This document shows positions 36,883 through 46,191 of a DNA stretch of 64,000 nucleotides, piece after piece (position 1 is the stretch's first letter; each line of letters begins with the position of its first letter). The stretch covers positions 23,206 through 87,205 of the forward strand of contig CAYFMI010000002.1 of the NCBI GenBank assembly GCA_964344175.1, read 5' to 3'. The stretch is from NIOZ-UU35 sp964344175 (GTDB lineage Bacteria > Chloroflexota > Anaerolineae > Anaerolineales > UBA11858). The notes beneath the pieces were generated by a model, which made no database searches, was not told the DNA's origin, and saw nothing but the letters and a program-made list of their open reading frames with translations. The position numbers and the translations under genes are program-made.

Positions 36883-37761
36883 CTATGAATACGTTACTTG
36901 CCCCTCTTGTACCACCATCTTGCGGCGGCGGTAGGCCCAGCACATGTACGATACTGAGACAAAGTAGCTGGCCGGTAAGCGGTGCAGCCCTTTGATCTTC
37001 GTATCCAGCACGGTGGTGGCTCCGCCAAAGCCCATCGGCCCGATGCCCATCTCGTTAGCCTGGGCGGTGATTTGCTTTTCGAGCGCGGCAATCTCCGGGT
37101 CGGGGTTGGCTTCGTCTATTTGACCGAGCAGGGCTTCTTTGGAGGCCAGGTACGAAGAGCCGCGATCCCCGCCAATGGACACGCCTAAGGACCCCGGCGC
37201 GCAGCCCTTTCCTTGCGCCTGATATACGGCATCCAGCACCACTTTGCGTACGCCCTCCAAATCGCGTCCGGCGCCGAGTTTGTTGTCCGGCAGCTTGTAC
37301 TGCGCGCCGACATTTTCGCAGCCGCCGCCTTTGAGCATCAGTTCGATTGCCAGGGGTTGATCTTCATCGATTTCTTCAAAATGGATGGTAGGGTAGTGCT
37401 CGTCGCCGGAGTTGTCGCCGGTATTTTTTCCGCTGACTGCGTTGACCGAGTTGGGGCGCAGGTACGCCTTTTGGGTGGCCTCTACCACCGCGGCCTGGAT
37501 CTGCGCCCGGAGTTTACGCGTACTCCAGCCCTCGGGATAATGCACGTAGAAGAGAGGCGTGCCGGTATCCTGGCAAATGGGCGTGGAATTGGCGCGGGCC
37601 ATTTCTACGTTTTTGAGGATTGTATCGAACGCCCCTGCCGCTGCTGAACCGGGTTCTTCTTGCTCGAATGAAGCGCGCAACTTTTCTTCCACATCGGGGG
37701 GCAGGTTGGTTGCTGTCAGCCGCACTAATTCGAGAATGTCTTGGGTAAGATCAGGTTGCAT
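36883..37761 (-). CDS. Class I fumarate hydratase, alpha (N-terminal) subunit
   Basis: 292 residues from the ATG at 37761, with a GGAGG site. This iron-sulfur enzyme part belongs to the fumarase / L(+)-tartrate dehydratase alpha family. The three likely cluster cysteines are in ICQDTGTP (about 62), GGGCENVG (about 148) and GCAPGSLGVSIGGDR (about 187). The beta subunit, which usually follows directly, is not found in the window; an MFS gene follows instead. The partner is presumably elsewhere on the chromosome. Fumarase and tartrate dehydratase cannot be told apart here. Confidence 0.9.
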   Translation of the reverse strand: MQPDLTQDILELVRLTATNLPPDVEEKLRASFEQEEPGSAAAGAFDTILKNVEMARANSTPICQDTGTPLFYVHYPEGWSTRKLRAQIQAAVVEATQKAYLRPNSVNAVSGKNTGDNSGDEHYPTIHFEEIDEDQPLAIELMLKGGGCENVGAQYKLPDNKLGAGRDLEGVRKVVLDAVYQAQGKGCAPGSLGVSIGGDRGSSYLASKEALLGQIDEANPDPEIAALEKQITAQANEMGIGPMGFGGATTVLDTKIKGLHRLPASYFVSVSYMCWAYRRRKMVVQEGQVTYS

Positions 37762-37907
37762 GTTGAACCTCCGAAAATCAGGGGATAGCAGGTAGTATGG
37801 TATGGTATGGAATGAACCAATCCTATCATACCCTAAATTCGAGCCTGAAACGAGAGCCGATCCCCCCACTTCCGGCAGCCTTTTTCAACGCAATTTCCGA
37901 AATCTAC

Positions 37908-40091
37908 CTAATGTGCTAAGGGTGTTGCTTTTCCCAGCGCCTCGACCAGGGCATCCACACTGACCGGTTTGCTGACATAATCATCCATGCCCGATGAGAG
38001 GTACTTTTCTCGGTCGCCTTCCAGGGCGTGGGCGGTCATGGCAATAATATGGGGTTGCTGCTCTTGAGGCCAGCGTTCACGGATTTTTCGCATGGCCTGC
38101 TCGCCATCCATCTCGGGCATTTGGATATCCATCAGAATCACGTCGTAAGCCTGACTTTCGAGAGCCTTTAAAGCCTCGACACCGTTGCCGGCTACATCGG
38201 CCCGGTAGCCCAGGCGTTCGAGGAGCTTGAGCGCCACTTTTTGGTTAATCCTGTTATCTTCGGCCAATAAAATCCGCAGGGGGTGCTGTTCGCCCAGGGC
38301 AGCGCTGATACCCGCCGGTTTTTTGATCTCTTTTCGGGGGGCGGGTACAGCCGTAATGATGTCCGTCAGTACTTCGAACAGGTTGGATGTTCGTATTGGT
38401 TTGTTCAAAAACGCGGCAATTTTCACATCATCTGAGCGCGCTCTTTCGCGGATGATCGAGGAGAGAATAATCAGGGGGAAGGAGCTTTCAGGGTCGAGGG
38501 CGCGGATTTTCTTCGCCAGGGTAAAGCCATCCATCCCGGGCATTTGCATATCGAGAATAGCTATATCGAACTCGTCGCCACGTTCAAGCAGCGCCAGGGC
38601 CTCAGCTCCCGATTCCACCACGCTGGGTTCCATCTTCCACGATGTGGTTTGTTTGAGCAGAATTTTCCGGTTGGTGGCATTATCATCAACAATCAAGATC
38701 CTCTTCCCCAAAAGTTGAGGTTGGGCTGCTTCAAAATCGAGGGGTTTGGCATCTGTTTTCACATCCACCAAAATTGTAAAATGGAAAGTCGAGCCTTCAC
38801 CCTCCACGCTCTCAACCCACATCGTCCCGCCCATGTTTTCGACCAGTTGCCTGCTAATTGCCAGGCCCAGCCCTGTGCCGCCATATTTGCGAGTTGTCGA
38901 TGTATCCACCTGTGTAAAACTCTCGAAGAGTTTTTCAATTTTTTCCTCCGGGATGCCGATGCCAGTATCTCGGACGCTGAAACGCAGCTCATGCTTGTTA
39001 TGCTCCACCAACCGGCTTGAGATCGTGATGATAATCTCGCCGTGTTCGGTGAATTTTATGGCATTATTCAAAAGGTTGACCAGAATCTGGCGCAGGCGCG
39101 TAACATCCCCAATCACGACAAAAGGCGTTCCCTCCTCGATAAAATAGGCCAGGTCTAATAATTTTGCGGCAGCCTTTTCAGCCAGCAGGTCAAGTGTATC
39201 TTCTACACAGTTCCGCAAGCGGAAAGGTTGTTCCTCCAATTCCATCTTTCCGGCTTCGATTTTTGAGAAATCTAGAATGTCATTAATGACCGAGAGGAGC
39301 GTGTCGCTGCCGCTGCGGATGGTCTCGATAAAATCTTGCTGCTCAGTGTTGAGGGGGGTGTCGAGCATCAGGCTGGTCATCCCATAGATAGCGTTCAACG
39401 GCGTGCGAATCTCATGGCTCATATTGGCAAGAAAATCCGCCTTTGCTTGGGCCGCCGCTTCTGCTTTCACTGTTGCACGCTCCAAAATCTGGATGGTTTT
39501 GGCTTTTTCGAGGATGAACAAGATGCCGAACACAAACAGCAGCGCGATGGCTACAATCTTTGTGACACTATCGTGGATCATTAACGCGCCGCCAAACAGC
39601 GGGCTTGGGAGTAGAGCCTCCGAAAGGGTGAAGAAAACGAATAGGACCATTTCGGAAATTATGGCAACGGTCCAGATCACCGCCCAGCGAGTACTCAAAA
39701 GCAATACGGCCAAAACGGGTAAATGTGTATTCCACCATAATGATGCGGAATGGATGCCGCCAAGATAAACCGCAGAATAAGCCACCAGCACGGCGTAGAT
39801 CAGCAATAAGAAATTGGCAGCGATGTTGACGTTTTTCGTTTTCCGAAACCAGAAAAAACAAGCAACAGCCAGCAAACCGGTCACGAAGGTCCCCAGCCCA
39901 ATTTGCGGAATCCCCAGGTAAAAATAGATTGTAGCGAAAACGGGAACGAATAGAACCAGCGACAGGATCGCCAGGTTCAGGCGCTTGATCTGGTAAAGCT
40001 CCAGCGAATCATCATCGGGTGGTAAACCGGAGCAAACCAGGTCGTTTGCAAATGTCTTTAGCGCGCTGTGGAGTTTTGTGATGATCGTCAT
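37908..40091 (-). CDS. Hybrid sensor histidine kinase with two receiver domains
   Basis: 727 residues from the ATG at 40091 (TTG codons lie just upstream; AGGAG is nearby). About six helices occupy residues 40-200. The HisKA domain has FLANMSHEIRTPLNA (His about 225), and the HATPase domain has FVNLLNNAIKFTE-like RQILVNLLNNAIKFTEHG and GTGLGLAISRQLVENMGG. Receiver 1 has DIAILDMQMPGMDG (Asp about 514) and receiver 2 VILMDIQMPEMDG (about 653), each with the DD pair intact. No Hpt domain is seen. The signal is unknown; the membrane part resembles a small-molecule-sensing bundle. Confidence 0.92.
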   Translation of the reverse strand: MTIITKLHSALKTFANDLVCSGLPPDDDSLELYQIKRLNLAILSLVLFVPVFATIYFYLGIPQIGLGTFVTGLLAVACFFWFRKTKNVNIAANFLLLIYAVLVAYSAVYLGGIHSASLWWNTHLPVLAVLLLSTRWAVIWTVAIISEMVLFVFFTLSEALLPSPLFGGALMIHDSVTKIVAIALLFVFGILFILEKAKTIQILERATVKAEAAAQAKADFLANMSHEIRTPLNAIYGMTSLMLDTPLNTEQQDFIETIRSGSDTLLSVINDILDFSKIEAGKMELEEQPFRLRNCVEDTLDLLAEKAAAKLLDLAYFIEEGTPFVVIGDVTRLRQILVNLLNNAIKFTEHGEIIITISSRLVEHNKHELRFSVRDTGIGIPEEKIEKLFESFTQVDTSTTRKYGGTGLGLAISRQLVENMGGTMWVESVEGEGSTFHFTILVDVKTDAKPLDFEAAQPQLLGKRILIVDDNATNRKILLKQTTSWKMEPSVVESGAEALALLERGDEFDIAILDMQMPGMDGFTLAKKIRALDPESSFPLIILSSIIRERARSDDVKIAAFLNKPIRTSNLFEVLTDIITAVPAPRKEIKKPAGISAALGEQHPLRILLAEDNRINQKVALKLLERLGYRADVAGNGVEALKALESQAYDVILMDIQMPEMDGEQAMRKIRERWPQEQQPHIIAMTAHALEGDREKYLSSGMDDYVSKPVSVDALVEALGKATPLAH

Positions 40092-40100
40092 TATCAACAA

Positions 40101-40559
40101 GGCTCCTATTCTGTTCTCATGGCATACACAGCCTATGGATGGGGTCCCCCCGGCAGGAGAGTTGTACCCCTTTTTCGTTTTGGTCGGTGAAGTGCGTAAG
40201 CCCTAATCTATCTGGGTTTGTCACTTTAAATAGTTTACCATGTGGAATGGTGTTCGATCTAGTTTTTCGACTGGCTCTTTGGGAACTGCCATGAGAAACC
40301 CCGCATTTGGGGTAGGGGGCGTGCTCCGCACAGACAGATTGTGGGGTGATATGCTGTCTTTGCCTCACAAAACGATGGTGTCGAAACCAATCATGCCAGC
40401 AAAGCAAGTCTCGATACGGCCTAACGGTCTACCCGACCCATATTTGTTGAATACGCGCGTGCGCGGGCAGTCAGGTTTTTCTTGGTGCAACGCGCTTGTT
40501 TTTGCTCTTTTTGTGCCGCGCGCAATGTGCGAAGTGCGTTGCACCTACTTTCTGGCTTT
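40101..40559. other. 459-base intergenic region with repeats, no gene seen
   Basis: No convincing reading frame with a ribosome site is present. It should hold the promoter of the hybrid kinase (minus strand) and contains GC-rich short symmetric stretches (GGGGTCCCCCC at about 40140; ACCCCGCATTTGGGGT at about 40297). The repeat at 40484-40545 lies at its right end. Confidence 0.6.
40484..40545. repeat. Inverted repeat with GGTGCAACGCGCTT arms
   Basis: Arms 40484-40497 and 40532-40545 match over 13 of 14 bases. They share the GGTGCRACGC core with the repeat at 32685-32755. The position, just after the stop of the minus-strand oxidoreductase gene, would also allow a terminator role. Confidence 0.65.
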
Positions 40560-41561
40560 TTAGAGCGCCAACACAATGCGCCCCTTCACCGCCGCCTGCT
40601 CGATCAATTCATGTGCCTGGGCAGCATCTTCCAACTTCATGCGTCGCTCAATGGCCGGTTTGATTTTGCCCGCTGACAGCAAAATAAAGAGCGCGGCTAA
40701 ATCTTCTTTGAACCAATCGGGGTGTTTTGCACGCATCCCGCCAATCGAGTAAAAAGCGGTCTTGCGGCCATTAGGCAGGATATTCCACATAGCGACTTTC
40801 ACGTAATCCATCGGCACGCTGCCGCCCTTGCCCATCGCGTCATCGTAGAAGCCGTAAGGAACCAGAATGCCGCCCACCCGCAACGACTTGAACGAACGTT
40901 TGAAATTGTCGCCGCCGATAAAGTCAAAAGCCGCATCTACGCCGCCGATGGCTTGCATTTTGGCGAGGAAGTCTTCGCTGGCGTAGTCGATGTGTGTTGC
41001 GCCCAATCCTTCGACAAGTTCGCGTTTGGAGGCTGAAGCCGTACCGTACATCTCCAGGTCGAGCAGCGAGCCGAGTTGCAGCAAAGCTGTGCCGACTGCC
41101 CCGCCCGCGCCGTGGACGAGGATCCGCTGGCCGGGCTGCACTTTGGCGAGGCGGTGCAGCAGTTGATAGGCGGTGACGTAGGAAAGCACCATGCTGACCG
41201 CTTCGGCGGGATCCAGCCCCGGGGGAACTGCGACCAAGCCCGAGGTGGGTCGCAATAGGTATTGACTGTACGCGCCCCAGACGGTCAAATCGGCAACCAT
41301 CTGCCCGATTTCAAATCCTTCTACACTTTCTCCAATTTCATCCACCACGCCGACCATGTCGTAGCCGGGCGAGAGGGGCGGGGTTTCCTTGAAGCCATAG
41401 TAGATGCCCTTGCGGATCAGGGTATCGGTGAAGGTAGCGCTGGCGGCCAGAACTTTGACGCGCACTTCGCCCGCCCCCGGTTTGGGCAGGGTATTTTCGG
41501 TGACGACCTGCAAAACTTCAGGGCCGCCGAATTCGTTTAAGATTACTTTTTTGTAGCTCAT
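40560..41561 (-). CDS. Zinc-independent medium-chain dehydrogenase (quinone oxidoreductase-like)
   Basis: 333 residues. It has the GroES-like N-terminal domain and the nucleotide-binding fold with VHGAGGAVGTALLQLG at about 150-165. The usual zinc-binding cysteines are missing, as in NADPH:quinone oxidoreductases. The substrate is unknown. It is separated by two bases from the upstream gene at 41564, so they are cotranscribed. Confidence 0.88.
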   Translation of the reverse strand: MSYKKVILNEFGGPEVLQVVTENTLPKPGAGEVRVKVLAASATFTDTLIRKGIYYGFKETPPLSPGYDMVGVVDEIGESVEGFEIGQMVADLTVWGAYSQYLLRPTSGLVAVPPGLDPAEAVSMVLSYVTAYQLLHRLAKVQPGQRILVHGAGGAVGTALLQLGSLLDLEMYGTASASKRELVEGLGATHIDYASEDFLAKMQAIGGVDAAFDFIGGDNFKRSFKSLRVGGILVPYGFYDDAMGKGGSVPMDYVKVAMWNILPNGRKTAFYSIGGMRAKHPDWFKEDLAALFILLSAGKIKPAIERRMKLEDAAQAHELIEQAAVKGRIVLAL

Positions 41562-41563
41562 CG

Positions 41564-42241
41564 TTATATTCTCCTATTCTCAATTTCCCAGGCATGATCC
41601 AGGGTGTGCCAGGCCACCCGGCGGGTGAAAAAGCGCGGCGTCCAGATAGCCCCGCCGCGCGGGCCTTTTTCGGGCAGGCCGTTCTCAACGGCGTTGGTTA
41701 GGGCGTCTAAAACCGCGCCCCTGATACCCTTCATCTGTTCACCCAAACTCAGTTCTTTGTTGAGGCGATATTTCCAGGCCACGCGGGGCAGGTAGCTGCG
41801 GTCGCCGTCGATGACGTGCTGCCGGATGCGTTCTAAATCCCGGCCCCCACCGCGCGGGCCTTTGCGCAGTTCCACCCCGGCGGCATCTTCAGCGGCTTTG
41901 TCGAAGGCAGCCCAGCAGGCCTTCAGGATGGCGCGCAGCCTTGTGAGTTCGTCCGGCATGATGGAAATTGCGTCATTCTTCGGGAAGGCGGAGGGCGCGC
42001 CGAAGTCGGTGGTGGCGTCCCCGGGGAGCCGCTCAACGATTTCGAATGGTTCTACGCTGTCAGGCGCAGCGAAAGATAACCCTGCGGTGTTCATCACCGC
42101 GGCGTAGCGCGCCCCATAGTCAAGCAGATTTTGCAGGGCGGCGTCTTCGCTTTTTCCCCAGCGCGCCCAGCCCGGCCAATCGAGGGCCACCGCAAAGGTT
42201 TTGCGTTTGCCGGTTTCGAGGTAAATTTGAAGTGGTTTCAT
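41564..42241 (-). CDS. DinB-like protein of unknown function
   Basis: 225 residues from the ATG at 42241. The N-terminal third (IYLETGKRKTFAVALDWPGWARWGKSEDAAL) resembles a HicB-like segment. The C-terminal part has conserved-looking RRVAWHTLDHAWEIENR, with His residues placed as in DinB-type four-helix metalloproteins; this assignment is weak. It is cotranscribed with the oxidoreductase. Alternative in-frame starts exist up to 42280, but these would overlap the toxin-antitoxin promoter. Confidence 0.6.
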   Translation of the reverse strand: MKPLQIYLETGKRKTFAVALDWPGWARWGKSEDAALQNLLDYGARYAAVMNTAGLSFAAPDSVEPFEIVERLPGDATTDFGAPSAFPKNDAISIMPDELTRLRAILKACWAAFDKAAEDAAGVELRKGPRGGGRDLERIRQHVIDGDRSYLPRVAWKYRLNKELSLGEQMKGIRGAVLDALTNAVENGLPEKGPRGGAIWTPRFFTRRVAWHTLDHAWEIENRRI

Positions 42242-42271
42242 CAATGGTTGCATCCTTAATTTTGTGATATT

Positions 42272-42317
42272 TGATTGCAAATTGCATCCAATTCATAGTA
42301 TAATGCAATCAATTGAT
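42272..42317 (+). promoter_or_regulatory. Toxin-antitoxin promoter with inverted-repeat operator
   Basis: A -35 box TTGCAA (42275-42280) and a -10 box TATAAT (42299-42304) are 18 bases apart. TGATTGCA (42272-42279) and TGCAATCA (42304-42311) are exact reverse complements that overlap the two boxes. A perfect palindrome, ATCAATTGAT, lies at 42308-42317. This fits autoregulation by the antitoxin or the complex. Confidence 0.7.
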
Positions 42318-42343
42318 ATTATATATTTCTCAGGAGCATAGTT

Positions 42344-42604
42344 ATGTCGAATATCACCGTACAGGCCCGCATCCCCCCTGAACTGAAAGAAGAGGCCGAA
42401 TCTGTTTTGTCTTCTATCGGTATGACCACGGCGGAAGCCATTCGAGTTTTCTTGAAACAGGTTGTCAACAGCGGCGGTCTACCATTTCAACCGACTGCTA
42501 AAGTTCCTAACGCCGAAACCCTGGCTGCCATGATGGAGTTGGAACAAGGCGGGGGGCAGGTGTTCCAATCAACAGACGAGTTGTTCACCGATTGGAAAGC
42601 GTAA
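42344..42604 (+). CDS. RelB/DinJ-family antitoxin
   Basis: 86 residues with an AGGAG site. The N-terminus (ITVQARIPPELKEEAESVL) is a ribbon-helix-helix DNA-binding segment like DinJ. The rest (GMTTAEAIRVFLKQVVNSGGLPF) is the family signature. It should neutralise the YafQ-type toxin encoded next and repress the operon. The stop codon is four bases before the toxin start. Confidence 0.92.
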   Translation: MSNITVQARIPPELKEEAESVLSSIGMTTAEAIRVFLKQVVNSGGLPFQPTAKVPNAETLAAMMELEQGGGQVFQSTDELFTDWKA

Positions 42605-42607
42605 CCC

Positions 42608-42880
42608 GTGTCGCGATCAATCCGGCAATCCACCAGGTTTCGGCGCGACGTGAAACGCTTACAACGGCAAAGAAAAGACTTGAGCAAGTTGGAATATGTG
42701 GTCGCGGTACTGGTTTCTGCAGAGCCTCTGGACGAGCAATATCGGGATCATGTTCTCGTAGGAAATTGGCGAGGGTTTCGAGAATGTCATATCCAACCCG
42801 ATTGGTTGCTTATCTACCGTGTCGAGGGGAATGAATTGCAACTGGCGAGAACTGGCAGTCATTCCGAATTATTTGGATGA
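42608..42880 (+). CDS. YafQ-family toxin (RelE-like mRNA interferase)
   Basis: 90 residues from a GTG. Family features are RQSTRFRRDVKRLQRQ at the N-terminus, LVGNWRGFRECHIQPDWLLIYRV in the middle, and a C-terminal ARTGSHSELFG with the catalytic His and Phe positions. YafQ cuts mRNA at the ribosome. The last 12 bases overlap the end of the convergent adenosine deaminase gene. Confidence 0.92.
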   Translation: MSRSIRQSTRFRRDVKRLQRQRKDLSKLEYVVAVLVSAEPLDEQYRDHVLVGNWRGFRECHIQPDWLLIYRVEGNELQLARTGSHSELFG

Positions 42881-43927
42881 TATTGATCCAACCTGCGAAT
42901 AAAATGCCTGCCATTCTGCCCGGTAACTGGCTTTTTCTTCTTCGCTAAGGAAGCTGGCCTCCAACGTATTGCGATTCAGCTGCCACAACTCATCCCACGA
43001 GAAACCCTGGCGCGCCAGCAGCAGATATTCGCTGGTCAGGTCGGTGGAGAACATAGGCGGGTCATCGCTGTTGACGGTGCAGTAAACTCCAGCATCCACC
43101 AGGGCGCGGATTTGGTGCGGTTGGCCGAAAGGCGTGACTTTGAGCCGGTAGTTGCTATACGGGTTCACTTCGAGGGGGATTTGAGTTTCCGCTAAGTGTT
43201 CGAGCAATTGGGGGTCTTCGACAGCGCGCACGCCATGCCCGATGCGTTCAGCCTTCAAGTTGTTGAGCGCGCCCCAAACGCTTGCTGCGCCCACAGTTTC
43301 GCCGGCGTGCGCCACCACGCGGATTCCCTGGCGGCGGGCTTCGTCATAAACATCAGTAAACAACTCCGGGGGGAAGCCGACTTCTGGGCCGCCCAACCCC
43401 AAACCCAGGAAAATACCCTGTTCGTGGCCCGCCAGCACAAAATCCAGCACTTTATGACGCGTGTGCGGCTCGTGCCGGGCCACATCGGGGATGAAGCGCA
43501 GCTTGATACCATGTTTCTCTTCACCGCGCTTGGCTCCTTCGGATAGCGCGGCGAGGATCTCATCCCACGGAAATTTATCTACCATATAGGTGGCGCTCAA
43601 AAAGGCTTCGCAGTAGCGCACATTTTGCTGCGCCTGATTAGCGAGAAAGCGATCGACCATAAAGGCAAAATCATCCGGCGTTTGCATGCACTCGGTAGCT
43701 TGTAAATAGATTTCGATAAAGTGATCGAAGTCTCGGAATTCATACATGGCCTGCCATTCTTCCAATGTCGCGGCGGGGAGTTTAACCTTATTGCGCTGCG
43801 CCAGTTCCCAAACGGTGGCTGCGTCGGTGGCCCCTTCCAGGTGGACGTGTATTTCAACCTTGGGCATCTCCCAAAGGCGTCGCTCCAATTCGGCAGAGAT
43901 GGGTGTGTTTTCGTAGATATTGCTCAT
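42869..43927 (-). CDS. add: Adenosine deaminase family protein
   Basis: 352 residues. Zinc-dependent deamination of adenosine (or a similar purine) to inosine. Motifs: HVHLEG (metal His pair), GLGLGGPE, HAGE (catalytic Glu), RIGHG, and NSDDPPMF (metal Asp). The usual LEVCPTSN is LEVNPYSN here, a change that can mark adenine or modified-nucleoside deaminases, so the substrate is not fixed. It is the last gene of a five-gene minus-strand operon beginning at 47334. Confidence 0.9.
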   Translation of the reverse strand: MSNIYENTPISAELERRLWEMPKVEIHVHLEGATDAATVWELAQRNKVKLPAATLEEWQAMYEFRDFDHFIEIYLQATECMQTPDDFAFMVDRFLANQAQQNVRYCEAFLSATYMVDKFPWDEILAALSEGAKRGEEKHGIKLRFIPDVARHEPHTRHKVLDFVLAGHEQGIFLGLGLGGPEVGFPPELFTDVYDEARRQGIRVVAHAGETVGAASVWGALNNLKAERIGHGVRAVEDPQLLEHLAETQIPLEVNPYSNYRLKVTPFGQPHQIRALVDAGVYCTVNSDDPPMFSTDLTSEYLLLARQGFSWDELWQLNRNTLEASFLSEEEKASYRAEWQAFYSQVGSISSK

Positions 43928-43946
43928 TAAAACTCCAGAACCTTGG

Positions 43947-45026
43947 CTATGTCAATTTACGCATCACCCATTCAAGGGGACCGCGTTTGTAGCGTTGCCG
44001 CCAAAAATGAGCAAACACGACCGAAAGGAATGAAAAAATGATGCCCGTGGCAGCGGCGAAGGATAAACTTTGGTTTTCCAGCCGCCCGATTGTTTCGAGA
44101 AAGCCCATCCCGATCACGACGTGCGCCACGTAGAGGGTCAGCGCCAATTGCCCGGTGTGGACGAGCGGCGGGATCCATTTAGCGTCGGGGCGGCGCAGGG
44201 TGATCTCGAGGCAGAGCAAGATGACAACAAGAGCGGTCGCCGTCCCAGCGATGATGTAGAGGGGCATCGGCGGCATCGGGGCTGTGTCCAGAAGCAGTTC
44301 GAGTTCCCCTTTCCAAAATAAAGCTGAAAAGGCTTCGGTGATGGCAGCCACAGAAAAACTGATGATGAGCAATTTCCTGCGAAAATCGGCATTGAGCAAG
44401 TTCTGCCGCCCCAGCCACATGCCGACGAGCATAAACGCCAGCCAGGGGATGACGGGATGAAATCCGTTGAAGAAGATATGGCGCAGCATGCCCTGCCAAG
44501 TCCAGAAATCGGCGTAGGTGAGTGTCGTCCAATCCCAGGCGCCTTCATAATCGAAAAACGCTGTCAAAACCAGAAAGGCGATGGGCAATAAGGCGGAGAT
44601 CGTTAGAAGTTGGCGGTCGCTGGCTGTCAGGAGCAGGGCAGCGATGGCAATGTAGACGCCATAAAAATGCAGGATGTCGGCGGGCCAGATGGGGATATAC
44701 GCCAAGCCGACGATGAAAAGGAAGAGCGCCCGCTTCAGCAGTGTGATGCGGTTCGCGCGGATTTTGGCTTGGTCGCCGCTTTCTCGCCCTTTTCTGGAGA
44801 GTAGCGACAAGCCCACCCCCGCCAACACGACGAAGGTCGCGGCAGCCCGACCATCGAGCAGCCCCATCAGCCACTCCAGCCAGGCGGAGCCAGTTCCCTT
44901 GGCGTTCATCACGACCTTGAAGTTGACCAATACCATCCCAAAGATCGCCAGCGAACGAGCCAAGTCGAAACCGACGATGCGGGTTTTCTTTTGCACTATG
45001 GCGCTTTCTTCTTTTTTGATTTGCAT
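43947..45026 (-). CDS. DUF418/HGSNAT-like multi-spanning membrane protein
   Basis: 359 residues with about ten helices. The N-terminus RIVGFDLARSLAIFGMVLVNF is typical of the DUF418 / heparan-alpha-glucosaminide acetyltransferase-like group, which includes acyl transferases. A cytoplasmic basic N-terminus precedes the first helix. The function is not established. It is placed 13 bases downstream of the Tat nitroreductase gene and 20 bases upstream of the adenosine deaminase start. Confidence 0.8.
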   Translation of the reverse strand: MQIKKEESAIVQKKTRIVGFDLARSLAIFGMVLVNFKVVMNAKGTGSAWLEWLMGLLDGRAAATFVVLAGVGLSLLSRKGRESGDQAKIRANRITLLKRALFLFIVGLAYIPIWPADILHFYGVYIAIAALLLTASDRQLLTISALLPIAFLVLTAFFDYEGAWDWTTLTYADFWTWQGMLRHIFFNGFHPVIPWLAFMLVGMWLGRQNLLNADFRRKLLIISFSVAAITEAFSALFWKGELELLLDTAPMPPMPLYIIAGTATALVVILLCLEITLRRPDAKWIPPLVHTGQLALTLYVAHVVIGMGFLETIGRLENQSLSFAAATGIIFSFLSVVFAHFWRQRYKRGPLEWVMRKLT

Positions 45027-45039
45027 GATTTCTCCGTTT

Positions 45040-46191
45040 TTAGATCAACACGTCTTCCACACCCCGTCGGGGGCTGCGAAGCACATCCACGGTGGGGATG
45101 CCGATGCGGAAGGGCATCAGCGCCTGCCATGCGGAATCGCCGATCAGGTTTTGGAGGGCGTCGCCAAATTCAGGGGCTAAACCCTGGCTTTCTTCCCGAT
45201 CCGCTCTCTCGGAGGCGTAGTTGACGGGGTGCATGGCATATCCGTTTTGGGCTGCCCACAAATTCATACGCTGGTAGAGTTGCCCGCCCTTGATACGTTG
45301 AGCGTTATCTTTGTTGTTGGGGACAGCCAAAATGCCAAAAGCGGGTGTCGCATCGAGCGCGGCACGGGTGGCATCAAGCCAGAATTGGTCGTTCTGCTCC
45401 TGCGAGAGGGGCGGCATCATCTTTGTGATCGCGCGCATGACGGCGGGCATGGCTTGGGCGTCGATGGTCACGCCGTCAGCGCGCTGCTGGAGTTCGTCCC
45501 AATCGTGGCGGAACCACGCGGCGCTGTCGCGTGACTGCTCTTCGTCCTGCGTGATGGCGACAGCAGCGTCATAGGTCAGGTCGGCGATTTTCTTACGCTC
45601 AATATCGGAGGTGAGCCAGAAGACGCGCACATCGGCGTCGGTGTTGAGATAGTCGAGTTCGGTCAACACATCTTCAGAGAGCGGTGTCGTTTCGTAAGCG
45701 CCTCGGTTGGTACGTCTTTCGGGGATGGCATGATAGAGCTTGGGAATGGCGCTGTCAGACGGTATCAGCTCAACGTGGGCAATCTGCTCCTTAGACGGGA
45801 GCAGGCTCAAAACAGGGGCGTATCCGCTGGCGGGGGCGGCGATGAGCAAATTCTCCAGCGCGCATCCCAATCCGATATGCATCTCACGCAAAAATGGATC
45901 AATCGCCCCGATATTGCGCGTTGTGTCGGCGAAAAGGTCAATGGATGTTTCGGTGACACCAAAGAGCCAGGGCTGGGTGTTGTGCGGATTGGCGGCGAGG
46001 ATGGCGGCGTGGACGAGAGCCAGCGATCCGCTCGCGGTTTCGGCTTGCCACTGCTCCCAGGCTTGGTAGGCATCCCCAGCGCCTGTGGCGAAAACGCCCT
46101 GATCGATGGCGCGCCAGACTGTACCGCCTGCGAGGGCAATGAAGGTGGCACCGCTCAGGCGGAGAAAGTCACGACGAGTTATTTTTTTCAT
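45040..46191 (-). CDS. Tat-exported nitroreductase-family protein
   Basis: 383 residues from the ATG at 46191, which overlaps the previous stop (ATGA). The N-terminus KKITRRDFLRLSGATFIALA is a twin-arginine signal. The rest has nitroreductase-type segments (LAANPHNTQPWLFGV, ERRTNRGAYETTPLS, and a C-terminal RIGIPTVDVLRSPR). Export of an FMN enzyme fits the Tat path, which carries folded cofactor proteins. A longer frame reaches 46332 but overlaps the upstream gene and lacks a signal peptide. Confidence 0.8.
   Translation of the reverse strand: MKKITRRDFLRLSGATFIALAGGTVWRAIDQGVFATGAGDAYQAWEQWQAETASGSLALVHAAILAANPHNTQPWLFGVTETSIDLFADTTRNIGAIDPFLREMHIGLGCALENLLIAAPASGYAPVLSLLPSKEQIAHVELIPSDSAIPKLYHAIPERRTNRGAYETTPLSEDVLTELDYLNTDADVRVFWLTSDIERKKIADLTYDAAVAITQDEEQSRDSAAWFRHDWDELQQRADGVTIDAQAMPAVMRAITKMMPPLSQEQNDQFWLDATRAALDATPAFGILAVPNNKDNAQRIKGGQLYQRMNLWAAQNGYAMHPVNYASERADREESQGLAPEFGDALQNLIGDSAWQALMPFRIGIPTVDVLRSPRRGVEDVLI

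Noticed and set aside
40240..40400. Riboswitch-like GC-rich segment
   Set aside because: Short symmetric stretches exist, but I could not match a known riboswitch core.
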